The position numbers and the translations under genes are program-made. This document shows, in pieces, positions 1-11,118 of a DNA stretch of 64,000 bases (within the stretch, counting starts at the first letter, position 1; each line of letters opens with the position of its first letter). The DNA is from an uncultured Elusimicrobiales bacterium (GTDB taxonomy: Bacteria; Elusimicrobiota; Elusimicrobia; Elusimicrobiales; Elusimicrobiaceae). Location: contig CALUXE010000003.1 of NCBI GenBank assembly GCA_944324675.1, forward strand, positions 62,001 to 126,000, in the 5' to 3' direction. Under the pieces are notes generated by a model. That model saw only the letters and a list, made by a program, of their open reading frames with translations. It had not been told where the DNA came from and did no database searches.

Positions 1-1425
1 ACCGAAGTGAAGGGGCTAAGCCAAAATTCCAAAGAAATAGGAAATGGCTGGGTATTCTTCGCGGTAAAAGGACATACGGTTGACGGGCACGAATATATCC
101 CCTCCGCTTTGGCAAAGGGCGCCTGCGCAATAGTAACGCAGGAAGAATTGGAAGAAGTCTATCCCGTACCCGTAATTAAAGTAGAAAATATTGACCACGC
201 CATGGCCGATGCCGCCTGTTCTTTTTACGGAAATCCTTCCCAAGATTTAAATATGATAGGCATTACGGGAACAAAGGGCAAAACGAGCATATCCTATTTG
301 ATAGAAAGCATACTCTTTGAAGCCAAACGCAAGCCCGCCGTTATGGGTACCATCAATTACCGCATCAATGGTCAAAAGATAAGCAAAGCGCCCAACACGA
401 CTCCCGCGCCTCTGCTTTTGCAAAATATACTTTACCGGGCCAAAGAAGCGGGCTGCGGCGACGTCGTTATGGAAGTATCCTCCCACGCGCTGGAATATCA
501 GCGGGTGCGCGGAATAGATTTTAATATAGCTATTTTTACCAATTTACAAAGGGACCACCTCGACTTCCACTCCACATTCGATAATTATTTCGCCGCCAAA
601 CGCAAACTGTTTGAAAATCTTATCTCGCCCGCCAATACTAAACAAAAGAAAAGCGCCATAATCAATATAGACGATCCCTATGGCGACAAGCTGGCCGAAA
701 TGTTAAAAAACAAAGTCAAGCTGATAACCTACAGCCTGACAAAACCCGCTGACTTTACGGCAAGCGACATAAAAACTTCTCTTGAAGGCGTAAGTTTTAA
801 AATCAACGGCGAGCCCGCCAAAATAAATCTTTTGGGCGCACATAATGTTTACAATGCTTTGGCCGCAGTGGCCGCTGCAGCCAGAATGGGCATACACATA
901 AAAACGGCCATAAAAGGCCTTAGCGCATTAAAAGGCGTGCCTGGCAGAATGGAACGCGTGGATTTGGGGCAGAATTTCTATCTGTTTGTGGATTTCGCCT
1001 ACACCAACGAAGCCCTGCTAAGGGCCTACGACGCCGTCGCTCCGTTTAAAAAAGGGCGTATAATAACCGTTTTCGGCTGCGGCGGGCAGCGCGATACGAC
1101 GAAGCGGCCTTTAATGGGCGAGAGCGCTTCAAAAAACAGCGATTTGGTGCTGATAACAAAAGATAATCCCCGCAAAGAAGACCCCAATACTATCTTCGCA
1201 GATATTTTAAGGGGTATGCCTTTTGCCGATAATTTCAACATAATACCGGACAGGCGCCAAGCCATCTTTGAGGCCGTAAAAACGGCAAAGAAGGACGATA
1301 TCGTCATCATCGCGGGCAAAGGGCACGAAGACTATCAGATCCTGCCAAGCGGCACTATACATTTTTCCGACAGGGAGGAAGCCGAAAAGGCTTTAAAAGA
1401 GTATGTTTTCGCCAAAGCGGTTTAA
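1..1425 (+). CDS. murE: UDP-MurNAc-tripeptide synthetase MurE (5' end outside window)
   Basis: Cytoplasmic Mur ligase adding the third residue to the peptidoglycan stem peptide. The frame is open to base 1 and family members begin about 20 residues earlier, so the true start lies upstream; the GTG at 7 is not it. Numbering from that GTG: substrate-binding N-terminal domain, ATP loop GTKGKT (residues 88-93), and DNPR at 386-389, the family signature for meso-diaminopimelate rather than lysine. Odd points: the usual YAHTPD segment reads FAYTNE (330-335), and GCGGDRD reads GCGGQRD. The last 23 bases overlap murD, so the two are probably translationally coupled. Identity is secure; the meso-DAP assignment rests on the DNPR rule. 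Confidence 0.95.
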   Translation, partial: TEVKGLSQNSKEIGNGWVFFAVKGHTVDGHEYIPSALAKGACAIVTQEELEEVYPVPVIKVENIDHAMADAACSFYGNPSQDLNMIGITGTKGKTSISYLIESILFEAKRKPAVMGTINYRINGQKISKAPNTTPAPLLLQNILYRAKEAGCGDVVMEVSSHALEYQRVRGIDFNIAIFTNLQRDHLDFHSTFDNYFAAKRKLFENLISPANTKQKKSAIINIDDPYGDKLAEMLKNKVKLITYSLTKPADFTASDIKTSLEGVSFKINGEPAKINLLGAHNVYNALAAVAAAARMGIHIKTAIKGLSALKGVPGRMERVDLGQNFYLFVDFAYTNEALLRAYDAVAPFKKGRIITVFGCGGQRDTTKRPLMGESASKNSDLVLITKDNPRKEDPNTIFADILRGMPFADNFNIIPDRRQAIFEAVKTAKKDDIVIIAGKGHEDYQILPSGTIHFSDREEAEKALKEYVFAKAV

Positions 1426-2776
1426 AGGCAAAAAAGCCTGCGTGCTCGGAATGGGCAAAAGCGGGATAAGCTGCGCAAGACTGCTAAAAAGGCAGGGCTT
1501 TCAAGTTCTGATAAGCGACAGCAGGGTTATTCCCGTACCCACCGGCCTTGAGGGAATAGAAACGGAAACGGGCGGCCATTCCGACGCCGTTTACAATTGC
1601 GATTTTATAATCAAGAGCCCCGGCATTTCGCCAAGAAGCGCCGTCATAAAGAAATTAAAACAATTTAAAAAACCCATCTTCAGCGAACTTGAAACGGCCT
1701 GCGCATTTGTCCCCAAAAACTGCAAAATTTTCGCCATAACCGGTACAAACGGCAAAACAACCACCACAGTAATGTTAAGCGAGATTATGAAAGCCCACTG
1801 CCTTAACGAAAAAAAGAACCGCAAAGTTTACACGGTCGGCAATATCGGCAAACCGTTTTCCTCAGTGGCGGATTCTATAGAGCCTGGCAGCATTATAGTT
1901 ATAGAAGTTTCCAGCTATCAACTTGAAGACAGCACCTGTTTTAAACCTTTCGTCAGCGCCTTGCTCAATATCACCCCAGACCACGAAGAACATCACGGCA
2001 GTCTTAAAAAATATATTGCGGCTAAGGGCAAAATTTTCGCTTGTCAAAAAGCGGGCGGATCTTTCATTACCAACGGGGCGGACCCTGTCTGCGTAAAATT
2101 TATGAAAAGGGCAAAATGCAAAGTGTTCAGCTTTTCCTCCACCCCGCGCCACAGCGTAAGAGTGGACGCCTTTTTCGACGGTGACGAAATGATTTTTGCA
2201 AACGGCTGTCATATCAAGCCGCCAAAACTTCTTCTTGGCATACATAATATAGAAAATGCCATGGCCGCCTCTTTAATGGCTTTTGCCGCGAAAGTAAAAC
2301 AAAAGGACGTGCAGGACGGCTTTAATACTTTTAACTGTCTTGAGCACCGTATAGAGCTTTTCTGCGAATATAAAGGCATTAAATGCTATAACGATTCAAA
2401 AGCGACAAATATAGATTCCACCGTAACCGCGCTTAAAGCGCTGCAAAGCGAAAATAAAATATGGATTATTCTGGGCGGGCGCGGAAAAGGCGCCCCTTAC
2501 AAACCGCTTATCCCTTTCTTAAACAAATTCTGCAAACACGCCGTACTTATAGGGGAAGACTCCGCAAACATAAAACAACAACTGTCGGAACTGTTCCCCT
2601 CTACGGAAAAAGGCGATTTGAAAACCGCCGTTGGCTATATCTTCTCCAAAGCGCAGAAAGGCGATATTATGCTGCTGTCGCCCGCTTGCGCCTCGTTTGA
2701 CCAATTTAAAGATTTTGAACACCGCGGAAAAATGTTTAAACAAATAGTTAAAGATTACATAAAAAAACACGGATAA
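1403..2776 (+). CDS. murD: UDP-MurNAc-L-alanine:D-glutamate ligase MurD
   Basis: Cytoplasmic Mur ligase that adds D-glutamate to UDP-MurNAc-L-Ala, the step before MurE. The 457-residue length is normal. An N-terminal Rossmann-like UDP-binding region (GMGKSG) is followed by the ATP loop GTNGKTTTT, the conserved AAKGKIF segment expected to hold the carbamylated lysine, and NDSKATN in the C-terminal domain. The ATG lies inside the end of murE. In most dcw clusters murF and mraY separate murE and murD; here they do not, and ftsW/murG do not follow, since a terminator hairpin and a reverse-strand pilin gene come next. Confidence 0.96.
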   Translation: MFSPKRFKGKKACVLGMGKSGISCARLLKRQGFQVLISDSRVIPVPTGLEGIETETGGHSDAVYNCDFIIKSPGISPRSAVIKKLKQFKKPIFSELETACAFVPKNCKIFAITGTNGKTTTTVMLSEIMKAHCLNEKKNRKVYTVGNIGKPFSSVADSIEPGSIIVIEVSSYQLEDSTCFKPFVSALLNITPDHEEHHGSLKKYIAAKGKIFACQKAGGSFITNGADPVCVKFMKRAKCKVFSFSSTPRHSVRVDAFFDGDEMIFANGCHIKPPKLLLGIHNIENAMAASLMAFAAKVKQKDVQDGFNTFNCLEHRIELFCEYKGIKCYNDSKATNIDSTVTALKALQSENKIWIILGGRGKGAPYKPLIPFLNKFCKHAVLIGEDSANIKQQLSELFPSTEKGDLKTAVGYIFSKAQKGDIMLLSPACASFDQFKDFEHRGKMFKQIVKDYIKKHG

Positions 2777-2847
2777 GCGCTCTTTACGGGATTTTATCAT
2801 AAATAAGCCGGGGAAAGGATAAAACACCAAATATCGCAAGACTACAA

Positions 2848-2880
2848 GGAAGGCCGTCCTTTTAAAAGGGACGGCCTTCC
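2848..2880. terminator. Bidirectional intrinsic terminator between murD and the pilin gene
   Basis: A 12-base inverted repeat (GGAAGGCCGTCC with its exact complement) surrounds a short T/A-rich loop between two convergent genes. It fits the end of murD on the plus strand and of the pilin gene on the minus strand, although the U-tracts outside the stem are short. Confidence 0.75.
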
Positions 2881-2913
2881 TCTTCTCCGTATCGTTTTGG
2901 AAAAGGATATCAT

Positions 2914-3390
2914 CTAAGAAGCCATCATATATTGGGAAAATCCCGAATCCCCCAAATTTACCGCGTCGGGCGTCTCCCTGCCGCTGATTATTTGGCAGAT
3001 TTTATTGGCCTCCAAATTTCCTGTCTGCGCGGCGCAAAAAACATAATCCATATTAGTACTATAATAATACGCGATATAAAAGCTAGTATCTTTATAATAG
3101 CCAAAAACCTGTACATAGCTAGCTCTAAACTGGTATGGGTACCTAAAAACCCTGCCCCTCAATTGAGGAATTTCTATATCCAAATCGCTCTTATTCGTGG
3201 TATAAGAACCGGTAGCCAAATAATGACGCCTTTGCGCTTCCCCGATAGCCTTTAAATTAACCAGGACGCCCCTGGTTTCCGCTTTCAATATGGCTTTATC
3301 ATAATAGGGCAAAGCGATAGCCGCCAATATGGCAACAATCAACACTACTATCAATATCTCTATCAAAGTAAAACCCTTTTTGTCTTTCAT
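2914..3390 (-). CDS. Type IV prepilin (PilA/PilE-like)
   Basis: Pilin or pseudopilin subunit of 158 residues. The start is set by the class III signal: MKDKKG then FTLIEILIVV, with cleavage after Gly6, Phe1 and Glu5 of the mature protein, and one long hydrophobic helix continuing to about residue 30. The globular domain has two cysteines 13 residues apart near the C-terminus that could form the D-region disulfide. No assembly genes (pilB, pilC, pilD, pilQ) are nearby, so the machinery must be elsewhere. An in-frame upstream extension exists but would bury the signal. The Shine-Dalgarno match is weak. A T13 run lies in the putative promoter upstream. Confidence 0.92.
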   Translation of the reverse strand: MKDKKGFTLIEILIVVLIVAILAAIALPYYDKAILKAETRGVLVNLKAIGEAQRRHYLATGSYTTNKSDLDIEIPQLRGRVFRYPYQFRASYVQVFGYYKDTSFYIAYYYSTNMDYVFCAAQTGNLEANKICQIISGRETPDAVNLGDSGFSQYMMAS

Positions 3391-3472
3391 AAGTCTCAAT
3401 AACTCTCTTTTTAACCGACAGAAAAATCCTCCTGTTAGAAGGCGTTTTCTTTTTCGGCCGAACCAAACACAC

Positions 3473-3500
3473 TTTATCAAAAAAAAAAAAACCAAGTCAA
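3473..3500 (-). promoter_or_regulatory. Putative pilin promoter with T13 tract in the spacer
   Basis: On the minus strand TTGACT (3500-3495) is followed by a 16-base spacer, TGG plus 13 consecutive T (3491-3479), then GATAAA (3478-3473) as a four-of-six match to the -10 box. The predicted transcript would have a leader of roughly 75 bases. The homopolymer fills nearly the whole spacer, so slippage would alter -35/-10 spacing. The elements are seen; their use as a promoter is inferred. Confidence 0.45.
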
Positions 3501-3570
3501 TCGGTTAAAAGCCGTCAAGAAACAAGAACCATAAGGTTTACATATCCAGGAGGCGCGGATATCGTCCGAC

Positions 3571-3598
3571 AAAAAACGGCCTCTTTTAAAGAGGCCGT
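3571..3598 (-). terminator. Intrinsic terminator of tRNA-Gly
   Basis: An 11-base perfect stem (ACGGCCTCTTT and its complement), followed on the minus strand by six T, lies five bases past the encoded CCA end of the tRNA. This is a textbook rho-independent terminator for the tRNA transcript. Confidence 0.85.
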
Positions 3599-3603
3599 CT
3601 AAA

Positions 3604-3677
3604 TGGAGCGGGCGAAGAGAATCGAACTCTCGTCTCAACCTTGGCAAGGTCGCGTTCTACCATTGAACCACGCCCGC
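3604..3677 (-). tRNA. tRNA-Gly (anticodon GCC)
   Basis: The minus strand folds into a full cloverleaf. The acceptor stem is GCGGGCG/CGCCCGC, the D arm contains AATGGTAGAAC, the anticodon stem CGACC/GGTTG presents loop TTGCCAA with anticodon GCC, and the T loop is TTCGATT. The 3' CCA is encoded at 3606-3604. It is transcribed alone, ending at the hairpin just downstream. Confidence 0.97.
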
Positions 3678-3725
3678 GTAAATCCGTATAAATATTATAG
3701 CATAAAGCAAAACCCTTTGCAAAAG

Positions 3726-4484
3726 TTAATCAAATATTTGCGCCGCCGCCGCCCGAGTGGCCGGTATTTCGGACAGGATTTGCTTTAAAGTCTGATTTTT
3801 CAAATACGGCGCCAGCGTCGTATTTGACGCCAAAAGCCGTTTTGTTCTGGCGGGATTGCCTAGATAATATTTGCCCGCCGGGCTGTTGAATATATAAGCC
3901 ATCAATTTGCTTTTGAGAAGGCTCCTTAAAAGCATTTCGTTTTTCAAAACGCCCTGCACGGCGGGACCGTTGACGAATTTGTCTATGGCGAAACTCTGCG
4001 AAGAAATCAGGTCGTACGACTTTAGATAATTGGAAGTCATCTCGTAAACGTCTTTGCGGGAGGTAAAACCTCTAAGCACATCTTCATTATCGAAAACGAC
4101 CTCTATAACCTGCGGGGTAGCCAAATTGGTCATCACAGTGTTTGACAGCGAAAACGGCGTCGCGCCGACGCTTTCCAAATCCTGCGGAGTCATCATCACG
4201 ATATTGTTTATATTGACCGACGCTATCGCCGTACCGACATTGCTGAATTTACCGCGCATACCCTCTCCAGGCTGGGCTCCCTGCACCAACTCTTGATATG
4301 AGACTTCCTCTCGTTCCACAAATTCAAGATCGTCGGATTCAAAAGATTTCAGCTGTTCTTGCGTTATTGCGTCTTGGGGCGACTGCGCCTTCTTGGCGTA
4401 CCACATCACCGGCACAAGCAGCAAAAGGGCGAACACTGCCACGCCCGCTACTTGAAGAATATATGTCTGTTTTTCTTTATCCAT
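3726..4484 (-). CDS. Unknown single-pass membrane-anchored protein
   Basis: I do not recognise this 252-residue protein. A short charged N-terminus (MDKEKQTY) is followed by one hydrophobic segment at about residues 9-28 and then by a polar, largely helical domain with few cysteines, so it is probably anchored in the inner membrane with the body outside. It is alone on its strand, between tRNA-Gly and a divergent yjbQ. No Shine-Dalgarno is visible: TAAAAT at 4496-4491 ends seven bases before the ATG, which would place the transcript start on or next to the start codon. Confidence 0.75.
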   Translation of the reverse strand: MDKEKQTYILQVAGVAVFALLLLVPVMWYAKKAQSPQDAITQEQLKSFESDDLEFVEREEVSYQELVQGAQPGEGMRGKFSNVGTAIASVNINNIVMMTPQDLESVGATPFSLSNTVMTNLATPQVIEVVFDNEDVLRGFTSRKDVYEMTSNYLKSYDLISSQSFAIDKFVNGPAVQGVLKNEMLLRSLLKSKLMAYIFNSPAGKYYLGNPARTKRLLASNTTLAPYLKNQTLKQILSEIPATRAAAAQIFD

Positions 4485-4542
4485 AAGCTTATTTTAACAT
4501 AAAATGATATTATTTTTTTAAACTCTTAAAAGGAGTAAAGAC

Positions 4543-4959
4543 ATGAAATCCCATACCGAATATATTACTTTAAAAACACCAGAAAGATACCAAATAGTCA
4601 ATATAACCGATTATGTTCAGGAAGCCTTGTCAAAAAGCGGCATACGGGAAGGTTTATGTTTGGTAAATTCCATGCACATAACTTCCAGCGTTTTCATAAA
4701 TGACAATGAGCGCGGCCTTCATCAAGATTTTATAAAATGGGTTGAGAAGCTCGCCCCTTATGACATTAACGGCTATCAGCATAATCTTACCGGCGAAGAC
4801 AACGGCGACGCCCATTTAAAACGCACTATTATGGGAAGGGAAGTCGTAGTCGCGGTAACCGACGGCAGGCTCGACTTCGGCCCGTGGGAGGAAATATTCT
4901 ACGGCGAATTCGACGGTCAAAGAAATAAAAGAATCCTTATCAAAATCATAGGAGAATAA
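4543..4959 (+). CDS. yjbQ: YjbQ/UPF0047 family protein
   Basis: A 138-residue member of the YjbQ family, small trimeric proteins, some described as having thiamine-phosphate-synthase-like side activity; the physiological role is not settled. Family marks are the [15 protein letters not shown] region, GDAHLKR and the C-terminal [20 protein letters not shown] stretch, with several conserved His/Asp/Glu that could bind metal. An AAGGAG ribosome site precedes the ATG. It is first in a three-gene run: ybgC follows after one base. Confidence 0.88.
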   Translation: MKSHTEYITLKTPERYQIVNITDYVQEALSKSGIREGLCLVNSMHITSSVFINDNERGLHQDFIKWVEKLAPYDINGYQHNLTGEDNGDAHLKRTIMGREVVVAVTDGRLDFGPWEEIFYGEFDGQRNKRILIKIIGE

Positions 4960-4960
4960 A

Positions 4961-5371
4961 GTGAAAAGAAAAGTATATTATCACGATACAGATTGCGGCG
5001 GGGTGGTCTATTACGCAAACTATTTAAAATTTTTCGAGGAAGGGCGCACCGATTTTATGGAGCAGGCCGGCTTCAGCGTACCCGCTCTTGCCCAAAAGAA
5101 CTGCCTTATGATGGTACATCATCAGGAAGTATGGTACAAACATCCCGCCAAATACGGCGACACCTTAGACGTGGAGACTTATGCCGTAGAACTCTCGCCC
5201 GTAAGGATAGTTTTTGAATGTTTCGTTAAGAAAGAAGACGGCACATTGCTGGTGCAAGGAGTGACGGACGTAGTCTGCGTAAATCAAGCGGGCCAACTTT
5301 CCAATTGGCCGCAGGAAGTTATGCGCGCCATCGCCATATCGCCCAGAAAAATAAAAGTGAGGAGGTTCTGA
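4961..5371 (+). CDS. ybgC: YbgC-type acyl-CoA thioesterase (hot-dog fold)
   Basis: Small cytoplasmic acyl-CoA thioesterase of the 4-hydroxybenzoyl-CoA thioesterase family, 136 residues, GTG start. The signature YYHDTDCGGVVYYANYLKFF near the N-terminus holds the catalytic aspartate, and EEGRTDFM continues the long hot-dog helix. In many Gram-negatives ybgC stands with tol-pal, but no tol genes are here. The stop shares bases with the ATG of the next gene (TGATG), and the last codons contain the GAGGAGGT ribosome site of that gene, implying coupling. Confidence 0.9.
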   Translation: MKRKVYYHDTDCGGVVYYANYLKFFEEGRTDFMEQAGFSVPALAQKNCLMMVHHQEVWYKHPAKYGDTLDVETYAVELSPVRIVFECFVKKEDGTLLVQGVTDVVCVNQAGQLSNWPQEVMRAIAISPRKIKVRRF

Positions 5372-5790
5372 TGAGATATTTCCTTTTAGCCGTTCTTGCC
5401 GCTTTAACTTTAAGCGCCTGCTTTACACCTAGGGGAAACAGAGTTTCCTTTAGCAGCTTAAATCCTCAGACGGATATTTCGCCCGTCAGGCCCGCGGCTT
5501 CTTATGAAATGTATTCCTGGTACAACGGGCAGGATTGGGCCTACGCCATATTCGAAAACGGCGTTAAAATATCCTCAACTTTCCAAGAAATAACACAGGA
5601 TAACAATATCATAGTAGGATCGAGATACGCCCAGGAAAAACTCTTGGAAATGCCGCGCGGTACAAAAGTATATTGGAATTTAAAAAGAATCCAAGGCTTC
5701 CAAATGCCGGATCAAAACACCGTAGATGATATTGTCCGCTCCGCCAAGAAAGCCGGCGTAACGGTGGAAGTTATCGCCTGGCCTAATTAA
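5371..5790 (+). CDS. Small lipoprotein of unknown function
   Basis: A 139-residue lipoprotein. The ATG at 5371 is chosen because a strong ribosome site (GAGGAGGT) sits just upstream and because it gives a clean type II signal peptide: MRYFLLAVLAALTLSAC, lipobox LSAC with Cys17. The mature part has no family I recognise and contains several Trp/Tyr residues, suggesting a small folded periplasmic domain. It is the last gene of the yjbQ-ybgC unit; a strong hairpin follows. Confidence 0.82.
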   Translation: MRYFLLAVLAALTLSACFTPRGNRVSFSSLNPQTDISPVRPAASYEMYSWYNGQDWAYAIFENGVKISSTFQEITQDNNIIVGSRYAQEKLLEMPRGTKVYWNLKRIQGFQMPDQNTVDDIVRSAKKAGVTVEVIAWPN

Positions 5791-5860
5791 AATCTGTTCA
5801 TAAAAGGCCCTCTCACAAAACGAGGGGCTGTTAAAGCCTTGTCCAAAATTTGTATTACAA

Positions 5861-5888
5861 AAAACCCCCGCTTTAAAGGCGGGGGTTT
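5861..5888. terminator. Bidirectional terminator between lipoprotein gene and atpC
   Basis: The perfect stem AAAACCCCCGC/GCGGGGGTTTT with an eight-base loop carries T-tracts in both directions. It serves the plus-strand lipoprotein unit and closes the minus-strand ATP synthase operon, whose last gene ends six bases away. Confidence 0.92.
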
Positions 5889-5893
5889 TGGTT

Positions 5894-6310
5894 TTAAAAC
5901 TTAGGCGCTTTCTTTTTAACTTTCAACATCAGCAAGGCTTTCTTTATTTCTATCTCCGCCAATTCCATATCTATATCGGCGTCGTGTTTAGTTAAAGAAG
6001 CCTTGGCCTGAGCCAATTTCTGCTTGGCGGCTTCCTCGTCTATTTCTTCGGCTAAGGCGGCGTCCTCGGCGAATATGCGCACATTATCGTGTTCAATTTC
6101 CGCCAAGCCGCCCATTATCGCGAAAGTCTCTTCCTTATCTCCTTCCTTATAACGCAATACCCCGTAGTTCAGTTTCGCCACGTATTGTATATGGCCCGGC
6201 AATACGCCCATCTCGCCGTTATAGGCGGGCAAGGAGACGAAGTCCACTTCCTTATCCAATACCGGCCGCTGAGGCGTTATAATTTGCAGTTTAAGTTTTT
6301 TCCCCGCCAT
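5894..6310 (-). CDS. atpC: F1 ATP synthase epsilon subunit
   Basis: Central-stalk subunit of F1, 138 residues. The N-terminal beta-barrel shows LPAYNGEMGVLPGHIQYVAKL, with the conserved GEMGVLPGH core, and the C-terminal third is the charged two-helix segment used for inhibition in many species. It is the last gene of the atp operon, two bases after atpD, and ends just before the shared terminator. Confidence 0.96.
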   Translation of the reverse strand: MAGKKLKLQIITPQRPVLDKEVDFVSLPAYNGEMGVLPGHIQYVAKLNYGVLRYKEGDKEETFAIMGGLAEIEHDNVRIFAEDAALAEEIDEEAAKQKLAQAKASLTKHDADIDMELAEIEIKKALLMLKVKKKAPKF

Positions 6311-6312
6311 AC

Positions 6313-8648
<2,336 letters not shown>

Positions 8649-8660
8649 ATTGCCTTTTCC

Positions 8661-9587
8661 TTATTTTGCGTTTCTGGCTTCCAATACTTTTACGTAATCG
8701 GCTATACCTTTCTCCAAGGTATAATCGGGAGTGTAGCCGATTTTCTCCGTAGTATAGCTGATGTCGGCCTGAGTCTTCATCTGATAGAAGCTGTACGGAT
8801 TATCAATATAATCGGGCGCCAAGTTCAGCCTAAGCTCGTTGTTGAGGCATTTGACTATATCGTTAAAATTGCGCGGTATACCCGTGCCTACATTTACTAC
8901 GCAGGACTCTTTGGCATTGTTCAAAGCGCACATATTGGCTTTTATTACGTCTTTGATGTAAACGAAATCGCGCTCCTGCTCGCCCATCTTGAATATCTTC
9001 GGGCGGTATCCCTGCTTCATCTGATTGTAAAGTTGATACATCATGCTCGCCGTCTTGCCTTTGTAATATTCGCCGGGCCCGTATACGTTAAAATACCTAA
9101 GCCCGACTATTACCATATCTCTGTTTTCGGCGGCAAATTCCCTGGCGACATTATCCATTATCGCCTTGGAAAATCCGTAAATGTTCTCCGGCTTTGGAGT
9201 CTGGCTTACTTTCATCGGGCATTCCCCGTTGCCGTATGTCGCCGCCGAAGAAGCGTACACTACTCTTTTGATGTCGTTGGCCGCAGCATAGTAAAGGACA
9301 TTCTTAAACGCTTCGACGTTCATCTCCATCATCAGCTTCTGATCGTGGATATTGGTGTCGGTTATCGCCGCTTCGTGGAATATGCCGTCAAAATAATCTT
9401 CGCCCGGCATTTCCTCAAACACGTTCGCGGCGATTATGTCGCCCTTAAAACCCAACAAGTTTTTAAAATGGCCCGACGAAAAATCGTCGACAACCGTTAC
9501 GCTGTGCCCTTGGTTTTGCAACTCAAAAGCCAAATTGCTGCCGATAAAACCGGCCCCGCCCGTTATTAAATATTTCTTCTGCGTCAT
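8661..9587 (-). CDS. hldD: ADP-L-glycero-D-manno-heptose 6-epimerase, inside the atp operon
   Basis: Short-chain dehydrogenase-type epimerase making ADP-L-glycero-D-manno-heptose for the LPS inner core. NAD(P) motif GGAGFIG is at 10-16, catalytic segments are YASSAATYG (111-119) and YGFSK (Tyr137, Lys141), followed by LRYFNVYGPGE, the family-specific YKGKTASM and RDFVYIKDV. The 308-residue length is normal. It starts on the base after the atpA stop and ends 12 bases before atpG, so it must be part of the ATP synthase transcript. A more distant NDP-sugar epimerase is possible, but the match fits HldD best. With KdsC it supports an LPS-bearing outer membrane. Confidence 0.88.
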   Translation of the reverse strand: MTQKKYLITGGAGFIGSNLAFELQNQGHSVTVVDDFSSGHFKNLLGFKGDIIAANVFEEMPGEDYFDGIFHEAAITDTNIHDQKLMMEMNVEAFKNVLYYAAANDIKRVVYASSAATYGNGECPMKVSQTPKPENIYGFSKAIMDNVAREFAAENRDMVIVGLRYFNVYGPGEYYKGKTASMMYQLYNQMKQGYRPKIFKMGEQERDFVYIKDVIKANMCALNNAKESCVVNVGTGIPRNFNDIVKCLNNELRLNLAPDYIDNPYSFYQMKTQADISYTTEKIGYTPDYTLEKGIADYVKVLEARNAK

Positions 9588-11114
9588 TTATTTGCTCTCC
9601 TTAAACAGAGGTTTAAATTCTTCCAGTACGGCGATCAGCTTCTTTTCAAGTTCCTCGCCGATGCCGATATTGCCGTTTTCGGAAATCTCTTTCAAAACTT
9701 CCGGGTGCGACGCTTTTACAAAAGCCAAAAGTTCGTTTTGATAATCCAAAACTTTATTTACCGCTATATTGTCTACATAGCCCCTAGTCCCCGCAAAAAG
9801 CGTAAGGACCTGTTCAGGCACCATCATCGGGCTGTACTGCGGCTGTTTTAAAAGCTCTTTCATTCTCTGCCCGCGGGCAAGCTGGAACTGTGATTCTTTA
9901 TCCAATTCCGAGCCGAACTGCGCGAACGATTCCAATTCCTGATACTGCGCTAAATCTATTCTCAAAGTACCAGATACTTTGCGAACAGTCTTCTTCTGCG
10001 CGCTGCCGCCCACACGCGAAACCGAAAACCCTACGTCTATCGCGGGTTTCATGCCGGAGCGGAACAAGTTCGCGTCCAGATAAATCTGCCCGTCGGTAAT
10101 GGATATTACGTTCGTGGGAATGTAAGCCGAAATATCGTTGGCTTGCGTTTCTATGATAGGCAAAGCGGTAAGAGATCCGCCGCCGTTTTCGTCGTTAAGT
10201 TTGCAAGCCCTTTCCAAAAGTCTGGAATGCAAATAGAAAACATCGCCCGGGTACGCCTCTCTGCCTGGCGGCCTTCTTAACAGCAAAGACATTTCCCTGT
10301 ACGCCTGAGCGTGCTTTGAAAGATCGTCATATACTATAAGGACGTCCTTGCCCTTCCACATAAAATATTCGCCCATCGCGCAGCCCGCGTAAGGCGCGGC
10401 GTAGAGCAAAGAGGCCGGGTCCGACGCGTTGGCCGCAACAACTATCGTATAAGGCATCGCGCCGAAATCCGTCAGGGTCTGCACCACCTGCGCCACCGTG
10501 CTTTGCTTCTGCCCGATAGCGACATATATACAGATTACACCTTCATTTTGCTGTTTTTGGTTGATTATAGTATCTATCGCGATGGCGGTTTTGCCCGTCT
10601 GTCTGTCGCCGATGATAAGTTCCCTTTGGCCCTTGCCTATCGGCACCATTGAGTCAACCGCTTTTAAACCGGTCTGCAAAGGCTGTTTTACGGGCTGGCG
10701 TTCAACTACGCCCGGCGCCACTATTTCCATAGGGCGGGTTTCCGTCGTCTTTATCGGGCCCTTGCCGTCAAGCGGCTCGCCCAACGGGTTTACCACTCTG
10801 CCCAAAAGCGCTTCGCCCACGGGTATGCTGATTACCTTGCCCGTGCGCTTGACCTGTTCCCCTTCTTTTACGGCCGTATCCGAACCCATAAGCACGCAGC
10901 CGATATTGTCGTACTCCAGGTTCATTACCATACCTTTTACACCGCTTTGAAAATCCAACAACTCGCCCGACACCGCTTTGTTTAAGCCGTATATCCTCGC
11001 GATTCCGTCGCCCACGCTTATTACCGTGCCGATTTCGTCGGTCTGCGTCTGGGGTACAAAATTCTCTATTTTCTCTTTGATGATCGTCGTTATCTCATCA
11101 GGTCTTATACCCAT
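9588..11114 (-). CDS. atpA: F1 ATP synthase alpha subunit
   Basis: Non-catalytic nucleotide-binding subunit of F1, 508 residues. P-loop GDRQTGKT is at 169-176, and the conserved [13 protein letters not shown] segment lies in the C-terminal half. It is four bases from atpH upstream and zero bases from hldD downstream. Confidence 0.98.
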   Translation of the reverse strand: MGIRPDEITTIIKEKIENFVPQTQTDEIGTVISVGDGIARIYGLNKAVSGELLDFQSGVKGMVMNLEYDNIGCVLMGSDTAVKEGEQVKRTGKVISIPVGEALLGRVVNPLGEPLDGKGPIKTTETRPMEIVAPGVVERQPVKQPLQTGLKAVDSMVPIGKGQRELIIGDRQTGKTAIAIDTIINQKQQNEGVICIYVAIGQKQSTVAQVVQTLTDFGAMPYTIVVAANASDPASLLYAAPYAGCAMGEYFMWKGKDVLIVYDDLSKHAQAYREMSLLLRRPPGREAYPGDVFYLHSRLLERACKLNDENGGGSLTALPIIETQANDISAYIPTNVISITDGQIYLDANLFRSGMKPAIDVGFSVSRVGGSAQKKTVRKVSGTLRIDLAQYQELESFAQFGSELDKESQFQLARGQRMKELLKQPQYSPMMVPEQVLTLFAGTRGYVDNIAVNKVLDYQNELLAFVKASHPEVLKEISENGNIGIGEELEKKLIAVLEEFKPLFKESK

Positions 11115-11118
11115 ATTT

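Noticed and set aside
3603-3788. Short plus-strand frame running over tRNA-Gly
   Set aside because: It spans a complete tRNA on the other strand and cannot be a real gene.
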